A DNA stretch of 64,000 nucleotides, taken from assembly GCF_001761485.1 (NCBI RefSeq), contig NC_090775.1, positions 372,001 through 436,000 of the forward strand. The letters are read 5' to 3'. Made by a program: the position numbers and the translations under genes. Origin of the DNA: Yarrowia lipolytica (lineage: Eukaryota; Ascomycota; Dipodascomycetes; Dipodascales). Of the stretch, positions 49,137 to 57,078 are shown one piece after another (within the stretch, counting starts at the first letter, position 1; each line of letters starts with the position of its first letter). The notes beneath the pieces are model-generated. The model saw only the letters and a program-made list of their open reading frames with translations, did no database searches and had not been told where the DNA came from.

Positions 49137-50510
49137 ATGAGCTCGTGGCGATTAATACTCGCGCTGGTGATATCGACGCTGGTCACGTGCCTTATGTTTG
49201 CCGAGGCGCTGGTGGTGCGTCCCAACTTCTACTCGGCCTGCATTTCACTCACCCAGTCCAACTCCAAGAAGTCCGTCTTGCTGGCCACCATTCTCACACA
49301 CATCTTTTGTGCGCGCAAGCTGCTAATGCGCATCTTCTACGGAGAGCTGCGGGCCGTCGAGGAGCAACACACTGGCGAAAAGCTGTGGTACTCGGGCACA
49401 GAGATTCTGTTTGCCATTGCTGTGTTCCACAAGGAGCTGTCCCAAGTCCACTACGCCTCCATCTTCACATTTGTGTGGCTGGTTAAGTCGCTGCACTGGG
49501 TGGCCGAGGACCGGGTTGATCTACTGTTCACCACAGGCGAGTCCGACTGGGCCCATGTCCGGTATCTCAGCACCCTGACGGTGTTGTGTGCCACCGACGT
49601 GTACCTGCTCAACTCCTTCTACCCGCACATTGACTTTGACTTCAGCAAGTTTTCCACCGGCGTGGAACAAGGCATCTGGGTGATTTTGGCACTGGAGATC
49701 GGCCTGGTGCTCAACTCCATTGCCCTGTGCCACAACAAGTACCTCATTTCCATGCGGGAACGGTACTTTTTGCGCCAGAACCCCAACGACGAGACCTGGA
49801 CCCACAAGAAGGACTGGCTGTTTGCCGCCGAGGCTGCGTCAGACCTCATCCAGATCGCCATGTTCTGTATCTTCTTTGTTCTCATCTCGTCGTCCCACGG
49901 CATGCCCATCTTCAAGTTCCGAGACGCCGTGGTCTCCGTGCTCAATCTTGTTTCACGTGTCAAGGGCTACTACAACTACCGAGTTCTTACCCGGCAAGTC
50001 GACTCCTTCACCACTACGCCCAGTGAAGACGATTTGGCCCGAAACCAGACGTGCATCATCTGCTTTGAAGACATGGAGCTCGTGGAGGAGCCCAAGCAAC
50101 TGGTGCCTAAAAAGCTGTCGTGCGGTCACGTGCTCCACAACGGCTGTTTGAAGCACTGGCTCGAGAGGTCCAAGCTCTGTCCTACATGCCGACGAAACGT
50201 CTTCACTGCTCCAGAGGTGGTGGCCACCACTACCGTGGCCCAGGTTACACAAGTCACAGTTCCCGTGGCTCCGCAGGTTGCAGATCACCCCGCGTGGGTG
50301 GAGCAGGCTGTGCAGTCACAAAGCAGCTCTACCTCTGAGTCGTCATCAAACGACGCTCATGCCCACCACAAGCTCAAGCTCCGACAAAGTGCCATTGAGG
50401 CGGGTGTGCATGACTCGTGGGAAGTCTTTCCGACCCGGCGAAACAACAAAAACCAGGTGGAGCTGTGTTTGGGAGAGGGAAGATGGGCCGTTCTTGAAAC
50501 TGTCTATTAG
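49137..50510 (+). CDS. HRD1: ER-associated degradation E3 ubiquitin ligase Hrd1
   Basis: A 457-residue multi-spanning ER membrane RING ligase. It ubiquitinates misfolded lumenal and membrane proteins and forms the retrotranslocation channel with Hrd3 and Der1. Six or more hydrophobic segments fill residues 5-290, including LILALVISTLVTCLMFAEALVV at the start. The SLTQSNSKKSVLLATI and KLLMRIFYGELRAVEEQH blocks are typical of Hrd1/synoviolin. A RING-H2 domain lies at 306-355 with C-x2-C, CGHVLHNGC and CPTC ligand pairs. The C-terminal tail is shorter than in Saccharomyces Hrd1 (551 residues). Ubc7 and Ubc1 are its E2 partners in yeast, and UBC1 is also in this window. Confidence 0.95.
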   Translation: MSSWRLILALVISTLVTCLMFAEALVVRPNFYSACISLTQSNSKKSVLLATILTHIFCARKLLMRIFYGELRAVEEQHTGEKLWYSGTEILFAIAVFHKELSQVHYASIFTFVWLVKSLHWVAEDRVDLLFTTGESDWAHVRYLSTLTVLCATDVYLLNSFYPHIDFDFSKFSTGVEQGIWVILALEIGLVLNSIALCHNKYLISMRERYFLRQNPNDETWTHKKDWLFAAEAASDLIQIAMFCIFFVLISSSHGMPIFKFRDAVVSVLNLVSRVKGYYNYRVLTRQVDSFTTTPSEDDLARNQTCIICFEDMELVEEPKQLVPKKLSCGHVLHNGCLKHWLERSKLCPTCRRNVFTAPEVVATTTVAQVTQVTVPVAPQVADHPAWVEQAVQSQSSSTSESSSNDAHAHHKLKLRQSAIEAGVHDSWEVFPTRRNNKNQVELCLGEGRWAVLETVY

Positions 50511-50706
50511 TATATAGTATTTATTGAGTGAGTGTTTGAGAGCGGAGCTCTACAACACGTTCAGCACGGATCCAGTAGTTATAAAATGATAAAACTGCTC
50601 AGATTTCTTTGATAGTGACAAGAGTCACAAGTACACGTGATCAAGTGGCGTTTAAGTGTTTTTATGGTCATTGTTGTATGTAGCGAGTAGGACCAAGACC
50701 GTTATT

Positions 50707-51699
50707 TCACTGTAGCATCTGCCGAACATTGATATTCACCCTCTTTGTGTCCAGCCAGTCCTGGTACGGACTATTCAAATCGGGAGAAGTGTTTGAAAAC
50801 ACCTTTCCAATGCCATGGTACGCATGTCTCGACTTGCCGCCCATAACAATGACATCTCCAGACCTCAGCATGAGACAGAGAGGAGGAGCCAGACTGTTTT
50901 CGCTGTCATCGTATCGGTTGAGACCCACGTAAAAAATTGCGTCCAAGCCTATTGACACACTGACCAGGTCGTCTTGAGACAGTTCAGCTACGTCTTGGTG
51001 AGGAGAGAGAATGTCTCCGGGACTGTAGAAGTTGATGATAGCAGCTTCGGGGTTTATAGAGAACAAAGGACGGCTCAGAAGCTCGTAGAGGTTCTTGGGA
51101 AAATATGGGAACCCTTCTGTGCCGGGAATAAAGCTCGGGTACGCTTTTGTAGTCCAGTTGTACTGTCCTCCGAGGGTGACCCATCGTAACTGTTTGTTCT
51201 TGATCTTGTCTCTTGATGTGGGCTTTCCTCCTTCTCTATGTAGTATTTTGGCGTGAGGATTTTCGTTGTTGAATAGGTTGAAAGGCCGCGGAATGTCGTA
51301 GAACAAGTCCAGGTTATTGAGATGTTCTTTTGGTGGTAGGTACTGCTCGATAGTCTCTGTCACCAGGCGTGACTGGACTGCTGGAGGCATCAGGTTGGGG
51401 TATATGAGTAGCCCTGGAAGTTCTTCGACTGTGTAGTAATGTTTGGGTGGAGCGAAGTCAACTTGCGTCTGTGCAAAGGTCTCGAATCTGTTTTTTAGAC
51501 CCACTGATTCGGCATCAAACTGCTCTTGTTGTATCGTGTAGTGTGGAGATGAGTATGATTTGTAGGATGAAAACACGTCTGGGCTGTGTAGTGCGTCTTC
51601 ATGGCTGATGTGTCGGTGTGATTTGTAGTATGGTCTAAAGAGATCGTTTGCTGGCGCTGGCGACGGGGATAGCGACGGCCGTGGTGTTTCCAGGGTCAT
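50707..51699 (-). CDS. AlkB-like 2-oxoglutarate/Fe(II) dioxygenase (ALKBH1 type)
   Basis: A 330-residue oxygenase with the AlkB core at about 168-330. Iron ligands are His234 and Asp236 in SPHQDV, with His295 in SRHAYHGI. 2-Oxoglutarate contacts are Arg320 and Arg326 in RVNINVR. The substrate-loop neighbourhood LRWVTLGGQYNWTTKAYPSF matches the eukaryotic ALKBH1/fungal AlkB group. Such enzymes demethylate alkylated DNA, RNA or tRNA; the substrate here is unknown. The N-terminal 100 residues are poorly conserved, with a Ser/Pro-rich start and no clear targeting signal. It shares a 146-base divergent promoter with the translin gene. Saccharomyces lacks an AlkB. Confidence 0.92.
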   Translation of the reverse strand: MTLETPRPSLSPSPAPANDLFRPYYKSHRHISHEDALHSPDVFSSYKSYSSPHYTIQQEQFDAESVGLKNRFETFAQTQVDFAPPKHYYTVEELPGLLIYPNLMPPAVQSRLVTETIEQYLPPKEHLNNLDLFYDIPRPFNLFNNENPHAKILHREGGKPTSRDKIKNKQLRWVTLGGQYNWTTKAYPSFIPGTEGFPYFPKNLYELLSRPLFSINPEAAIINFYSPGDILSPHQDVAELSQDDLVSVSIGLDAIFYVGLNRYDDSENSLAPPLCLMLRSGDVIVMGGKSRHAYHGIGKVFSNTSPDLNSPYQDWLDTKRVNINVRQMLQ

Positions 51700-51845
51700 T
51701 CTAGTGTTTGTACTAGCTCGAGATAATCATCCGACTTCTTCTACTCCACCACCTGCATGAATGGTGCACTTTATTTTTCACTGCATGATATCTGGAAGTA
51801 TTATCTAAAAGTTTGGATCGATCCTTTCAAACTCAACATATCACC

Positions 51846-52604
51846 ATGGACTGGCTCAGTGAAGTGCAAAAGCTCAACGACCAGAACTCGCAGAACGTCA
51901 CCCGGCTGAACGAAGAGATCGACAAGCTAGATCTGACGCTCAAGAAGGCTCAGATTGTAGTAGGACGAGCTCACACTGTGGCCCCCACCAAGTTTTATCT
52001 CCAGCCTCTGCTTGAAGACCCCATCTACGCAGAGATTGCAGAAAAGTGTCAGGAGCTGGCGACTACCGCGTCTCAATGGCAGTTTTACAGATACAACAAC
52101 ATGTACGGCGGCTGTTTCCAGCGGGCTGTGTTTGTGACTCTGCTACGACACTTTCTGGCCAACTGGGTGGACACTGACATGGCTATTGTGGTCTCCAACC
52201 CCTCCAATTGGCAGTCACTGGTGGCCGCCACCCCCCTAGGACCTGATCTAGTGTCCAAGCAGCTTGGAGTGCCGTTTTTGACCGAGCTGGAGGCTGGAAA
52301 TGAAAACACGTGCCATCTGACCGACTACGACTACCTGCTGGGTATCGTGACCATGATCAACGAGCTTTCTCGACTTGCATTCAACTCCGTTACGGCCATT
52401 GCCTCGTATAACGAGAGCCACGACACCAAGTTGCCATTTGTGTTCCCTCAGTACCTTCTTGCATTCATTAAGAACACTCATGCTGGCCTCATGGTGCTGA
52501 ATCTGAAGAATGATAAACTGCGAAGAAGTTATGATTCTATCAAATATGATGTGAAGAAGGTGGAGGAGATTATCTATGATTTGACCGTGAGACGGTTGGT
52601 CTAA
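51846..52604 (+). CDS. Translin (C3PO RNA/DNA-binding subunit)
   Basis: A 252-residue all-helical protein of the translin family. It forms octamers, alone or with Trax (as C3PO), that bind single-stranded DNA and RNA and process tRNA fragments. The sequence has the usual pattern: an N-terminal coiled-coil start (LNDQNSQNVTRLNEEIDKL), the central YNNMYGGCFQRAVFVTLLRHFLA, and the diagnostic C-terminal region LKNDKLRRSYDSIKYDVKKVEEIIYDLTVRRLV as overlapping blocks. The catalytic acidic residues of Trax are not expected here. The upstream frame opens at a TTG, so the ATG at 51846 is the start. Translin is absent from Saccharomyces, so retention here is of interest. Confidence 0.95.
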   Translation: MDWLSEVQKLNDQNSQNVTRLNEEIDKLDLTLKKAQIVVGRAHTVAPTKFYLQPLLEDPIYAEIAEKCQELATTASQWQFYRYNNMYGGCFQRAVFVTLLRHFLANWVDTDMAIVVSNPSNWQSLVAATPLGPDLVSKQLGVPFLTELEAGNENTCHLTDYDYLLGIVTMINELSRLAFNSVTAIASYNESHDTKLPFVFPQYLLAFIKNTHAGLMVLNLKNDKLRRSYDSIKYDVKKVEEIIYDLTVRRLV

Positions 52605-53515
52605 AGACGGTTTCTCCAGGATGTGATTGCTGAAGAGCGTCTGAAAGAAAGAAGAAAAGATAACACGAGAAAACACCAACGCTACAGCCGTTTTTAGAGA
52701 GCTGACTATGAAAGACTGGTAACTAATGACTACCGTGCATATTTCAATCAATAATATCAAGAAAACCTATTGGTCTTTAGTCATACACATCTATCATAAT
52801 GATAACCAGGTTATGTATATTTCTCGTACAGTGCCATATGCAACTACAGTTCAAGTACACTCATAGTGGCCCCCTTATAAAAGCTAGGAAGCTACAAGTA
52901 GTCAGATACTGGGATCTTAAAGGAGCTCTTCGAACTTGGATACTCTCCGCGAAACATCAGTATAAGAGCTCTGACCACTCGTACATGGTAGGAGATCTGT
53001 TACCCCCTAACAAGGAAAGCACACAGTAGTATCTGTTTCTAAGTAGAAGCAGCCTCCATAAAGTGTTGAAATTGAAAGGACGGGATCATCCGTATCTTAA
53101 CCTGCTGCAAGTATCGTACTGTTTCGTCTCTTCTGGCGTACAGTAGCTTCCTTACAGTACAGTATGTAGCACCTGATAGGACAGAACTATCGAGAGAAAA
53201 TAAGCAGCAACGTGCCACAGAATAATGAGCACACCAGGGGCCTATATACGAGTATAGTCTACTTGTTTTTGTACTCTCCTTCGATCGGCCCTTTCAAATG
53301 TATAGCTATGGTATGTGCTGAACTGCATAGACTGCTTGGTTCCCCATTACTGCTCGGTTTCTTCCTATGTCACCACTGCGTAGTTCACCAAAGAGTCCGC
53401 TCCTGATTTACTTTCATTCTATCCGGTTACGGTTCCGTATCATCATCTCGTTATGCTATTTACAAAACACTTTTACTCACACCGAGTTTGTGCCGATCTG
53501 TCCCTATCTCTCTCA
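52605..53515. other. 0.9-kb intergenic between convergent genes
   Basis: This AT-rich stretch between translin and PAM16 contains several TACAGTA-type motifs (for example at 53141 and 53154-53165). No gene or structured RNA was identified. Confidence 0.5.
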
Positions 53516-53959
53516 TTATTTTTTCTCCTCTTCCTTCTTCTTGGGTTCCTCGATCTCGGGCTTGGGCAGCGGGTCCAGCTCCAGCTCGCCCCGGATTCGC
53601 TCCATGGCTCGGTACACCTTGGATTGCAGGTAGAAGGAGCCCGACTTGTGCTCCGAGTTGACAGTGTACAGATGAGTGAACTTCTTGTCGATTTGAGCCA
53701 GCACTGACTCGGACTCTGCAATGTCCTCCAGCTTGTGTTTCTTGTTGAGCTCGGCAACCACCTTGTCGAGGGCGGTCTCGTCCACGTCGAGAATCTTACA
53801 GGCCTCGTCCAGCTGGAGTCCTCCAAACTTGGATGCTGCCGACTTGGAGGTCTTGGAGGCGGCCTGGGCGGTAGCAGCCTGCTTGTAGGCCTGGGTGAAA
53901 GCCTTGGCGAAAACCTGGGTGCCGGTCACGACAACTTGATAGATGAGTCTGTGGGCCAT
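53516..53959 (-). CDS. PAM16: Presequence translocase motor subunit Pam16 (Tim16)
   Basis: A 147-residue J-like protein that sits with Pam18 at the inner-membrane import motor and restrains stimulation of mitochondrial Hsp70. The N-terminal MAHRLIYQVVVTGTQVFAKAFTQAY is the conserved membrane-associated segment. The J-like domain (LQLDEACKILDVDETALDKVVAELNKKH) lacks the catalytic HPD, as in all Pam16 proteins. It ends GGSFYLQSKVYRAMERIR-like text (KSGSFYLQSKVYRAMERI) and a charged tail. The frame is open 37 codons upstream without conservation, so the ATG at 53959 was chosen. Confidence 0.96.
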   Translation of the reverse strand: MAHRLIYQVVVTGTQVFAKAFTQAYKQAATAQAASKTSKSAASKFGGLQLDEACKILDVDETALDKVVAELNKKHKLEDIAESESVLAQIDKKFTHLYTVNSEHKSGSFYLQSKVYRAMERIRGELELDPLPKPEIEEPKKKEEEKK

Positions 53960-54422
53960 GGTGAAATGTGTGTGGTGGTTCTTAGCGGTGTGGAGAAAAG
54001 ATTTCAGGTTTTTGCCAGAGTTTATTGTTTTGGGAGGTTCGAGGTTGGGAACTCTAAAAGTAAGTCGCAAGACTTGTAGTCGTGCGGATGGACTAGATGA
54101 AGGAGTTTCGGTATGAAAATGTGATGGGATTTTTCGCGTTAATCAACTCTTTACACTCTTATTTTTTCCACTTTACGACTTTACTTTACCACCCCAATCG
54201 GTCTTTTAATCCTACCCCTTGTCTTAGCTTGTCATACACTCTGCTGCACATGCACTCAGCCTAAACCTCCAAACTTCATCACCACCAGACACACACTCAT
54301 CCAAGGTGAACAAACAACGAGCATCCCGCAAACAGTACAACACATATACGATATTAAACGACACAGTTCGAATCTACAACAATACCCATCCGTTTGTCGC
54401 TGACTAATCACTCCCCTCCACT
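53960..54422. promoter_or_regulatory. Divergent promoter of PAM16 and SET3
   Basis: The 463 bases separate two divergent genes. They contain T- and C-rich stretches at about 54150-54220 and nothing else recognisable. Confidence 0.5.
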
Positions 54423-56339
54423 ATGAAATACGCTGTGGACGCGGGTATCATCAAATGCATATGCGGGTTTGACGAGGACGACGGTTTCACCATCCAGTGC
54501 GAATCCTGTAACGTGTGGCAACACGCCGTGTGTGTGGGAATCGGCTCCGAGGCGGAGGTTCCAGACGTGTATCTCTGTGACCAGTGTGGACCTCGAGAAC
54601 TGGATGTCAAAGCTGCCCATGAGAAACAAAAGACTCGCCTGGAGACTATCAAACAGATGCAGGAAAAGAAACGAAGGAAAGAATCGGAAGAGAAGGAGGG
54701 CCAGTCAAATGGTGACGCGTCTGCAACTACCCAGGCCACGCAGACTCCTCCAGTGGCCCCCTCTAGAGAATCAACGGAACAGCCCAACAATGAGGAAAAC
54801 GACTACCATTTCGATTACACTGTGATCCCCAGAAATACCGTGGACCCGGAAGTCAAGGATTATCTTGCCAAGTTGGCCAATGAGGAAATTATTGACAAGG
54901 ACATCAGTTACATGTCTCTATCGGAGTATTCAAAGATTGTCAAGCCTAAGATGACCTTAAAGCTGTTCCAAGACAATCCAAAGTCCAAGTTCTGTGGCTT
55001 TTCTAAGCATGGACTTGTGGCCAATCAGCCTATTCAGAAAGACCGCTTCATCATCGAGTACGTGGGTCATGTTTCACATAAGGACCAGTACAAGGCAGAC
55101 CCAATCAACCAGTATCGCATCCATCCAGTGCCCAAATCGTCAGTCTTGTTCCATCCAACGCTTCCTCTAGTGATAGATGGTCGTCTTGTAGGCAATGATG
55201 CGCGGTTCATGCGCCGTTCGTGCAATCCAAACTGCAGAGTGGCGACTGTCGTGGTTAACAACACCGATATCATTTTTGTCGTGTTTGCAACTGAACCAAT
55301 CAAGCCAGGTACGGAGTTGACACTCGCATGGGAATGGGACACTCATCACCCCGTGCAAAAGATGCTTCATGGCACTGAAATCGACCAGCTCACCCCCCAA
55401 GAGAAACTGTGCCTGGGCAACATGGTAGAGACAATTCTGCAACGAACAGAGTGCTCCGACCCCACAAATTCTCAGTGCATTTTGCAGAAAATGAAGAAAT
55501 GCGTGTCTGCAAACCCCCGATCTGTGCGAGGCTCGAAAACAAGAGCTCTTAACCTTCTTAAAGAGACGAATGGCGAGGGAGGCTCTTCGTACGAAGATTC
55601 GGGCAAGTCGTCATCAGCATCACCCAACCCGGAGCTCCTTCCTGGCTCTCAGGAGCTCAGTGTGGGTTTTGGAATTGGCTCGTCGTACAAAGGTTATGGA
55701 GGTTACGGAGGCATTCAGTTCCCGTCTCCTGTGCCTCCCACTTGCATGGACTATCTCGATAAGTTGGACGACGAGCATCGCACCATTGCTCTGGATTACA
55801 TTGAGGCGTTTGCATACGTGGACCCGCCTTACTACGAAAGAGTACAGGAGCCGGTGTCTGTGCCCAGAACTCCCAAGTCACCGTTCCTTTCGCCATCACT
55901 GAAACGAAAAGAAGCTCCTGAGCGAGATGATCAGATCTCTAAAGAGACCCAGACCGTACCCATTGACAAACGACTACGATCTGGAGAGTCATCATCCATC
56001 AAACTCGAGTTTCAAGATGAACGAAGCGCCGCTACTTCAGAAGAGGATCCCATCCAGCCAAGAACCATCCCGTTTAAAACCAACCTTTACCGAATGTATC
56101 AAGTTCGATCTGCTTGCCCAGAGCCTGCTCCGCCCTCGCCGGTCGTTACAACGTCTTTCAAACGTCTCACTATGAAGGAATACTTTGATCATCCTACAGG
56201 CACTCCCTCAAAAGAAATCAAGCCAAAGGTGGAAGAGAAGGGCTCTGAATCGCCTGTCGACGATCGTCGAAACAGTGGAGCCAAGAAGGGCAAGCTTTCC
56301 TTTGCTGACTACATGAAACAGAAGAAGAGGGGGGCATAA
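54423..56339 (+). CDS. SET3: SET3-type PHD and SET domain chromatin protein
   Basis: A 638-residue protein. A PHD finger spans residues 12-56 (CIC, CESC, H34, C37, CDQC) and reads H3K4 methylation in this family. A charged coiled-coil-like region follows (about 60-100), then a SET domain at about 185-315 (KFCGFSKHGLVA, FIIEYVGHV, RFMRRSCNPNCRV, GTELTLAWEWD). The canonical NHSCxPN motif reads RRSCNPN, without the Asn-His pair. This agrees with Saccharomyces Set3, a non-catalytic SET protein that scaffolds the Set3C histone deacetylase complex. The C-terminal 300 residues are mostly disordered. The sibling Set4/UpSET type is an alternative, but size and architecture suit SET3. Confidence 0.9.
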   Translation: MKYAVDAGIIKCICGFDEDDGFTIQCESCNVWQHAVCVGIGSEAEVPDVYLCDQCGPRELDVKAAHEKQKTRLETIKQMQEKKRRKESEEKEGQSNGDASATTQATQTPPVAPSRESTEQPNNEENDYHFDYTVIPRNTVDPEVKDYLAKLANEEIIDKDISYMSLSEYSKIVKPKMTLKLFQDNPKSKFCGFSKHGLVANQPIQKDRFIIEYVGHVSHKDQYKADPINQYRIHPVPKSSVLFHPTLPLVIDGRLVGNDARFMRRSCNPNCRVATVVVNNTDIIFVVFATEPIKPGTELTLAWEWDTHHPVQKMLHGTEIDQLTPQEKLCLGNMVETILQRTECSDPTNSQCILQKMKKCVSANPRSVRGSKTRALNLLKETNGEGGSSYEDSGKSSSASPNPELLPGSQELSVGFGIGSSYKGYGGYGGIQFPSPVPPTCMDYLDKLDDEHRTIALDYIEAFAYVDPPYYERVQEPVSVPRTPKSPFLSPSLKRKEAPERDDQISKETQTVPIDKRLRSGESSSIKLEFQDERSAATSEEDPIQPRTIPFKTNLYRMYQVRSACPEPAPPSPVVTTSFKRLTMKEYFDHPTGTPSKEIKPKVEEKGSESPVDDRRNSGAKKGKLSFADYMKQKKRGA

Positions 56340-56479
56340 GACTGCTGCTCTACTATGGTAGCCCGAGTGGTGTACTTTTACTGTATATAGCTGTTATTGT
56401 ATTTATTCAATGTAAGATGTAAGATGACGACTACCCTGGAGATGAACTGTTCTAGCATGAGCAAAAATACGTTGAAGTG

Positions 56480-56491
56480 AAAAAAAAAAAA
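56480..56491 (-). terminator. RNA polymerase III terminator of tRNA-Thr
   Basis: A run of 12 A on the plus strand, read as T12 on the minus strand, begins four bases after the tRNA 3' end. Confidence 0.85.
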
Positions 56492-56495
56492 TTTA

Positions 56496-56569
56496 CTGCC
56501 TTCGACCAGATTTGAACTGATGATCTCAGCATTACTAGTGCTGCGCCTTACCACTTGGCCACGAAGGCA
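56496..56569 (-). tRNA. tRNA-Thr (anticodon AGT)
   Basis: A 74-base minus-strand cloverleaf. Acceptor stem TGCCTTC pairs with GAAGGCA, with discriminator G and no encoded CCA. The A box TGGCCAAGTGG is a perfect consensus. The anticodon stem is CAGCA/TGCTG with loop CTAGTAA, giving anticodon AGT, which reads ACU and, after inosine formation, ACC. The T arm is ATCAG-TTCAAAT-CTGGT. The D stem is short. There is no intron. The gene sits between the SET3 and IME2 3' ends. Confidence 0.95.
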
Positions 56570-57078
56570 AGGATGTTAGCTCTGAACCTTAAATATTCAA
56601 TCTACCGAGATATACAAATCACATGACAAAAACCCTAAAAAATGGGGGAAAAACGGGAGAAAAACCAGTAAACAAAAAGAATCAATTGAAAATAAAATTG
56701 AAAAAAACCAATTGAATTCTATAATTCTAGTTTGAGAGAAGAGAGATCAAACTTACAAGCTTCTGTAAAGCCATAAGCATCTTACTACAAGTACCATAGC
56801 TTTCCTCTCCGCTGTGAGTTGTTGTTCGCACTTCAAAGCTCCATTTCGACTTGTATGTACAGGACTCCTACTTAACATGTTGTGTTGTATTGTTTCTACA
56901 CGCCAACTAATTAGGAAGGCACAACACGCAGTTCGAGTCTTGGCTACAGCCCTACGACATCTCGATAGCTCCATGATATGCTTTAAATAAATAGATGAAT
57001 TCAGTTTAGCAAATGTAGACTCTCCACTCTCCAGGGACCAAGTCTAGCGCAAAAAATCTAATGGTGCAGTCAGCTCAG
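56570..57078. other. Intergenic between the tRNA-Thr gene and IME2-type 3' end
   Basis: The 509 AT-rich bases include a run of A-rich tracts at 56630-56710. Nothing else was recognised. The region from 56340 to 56479 between SET3 and the tRNA terminator is likewise plain. Confidence 0.55.
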
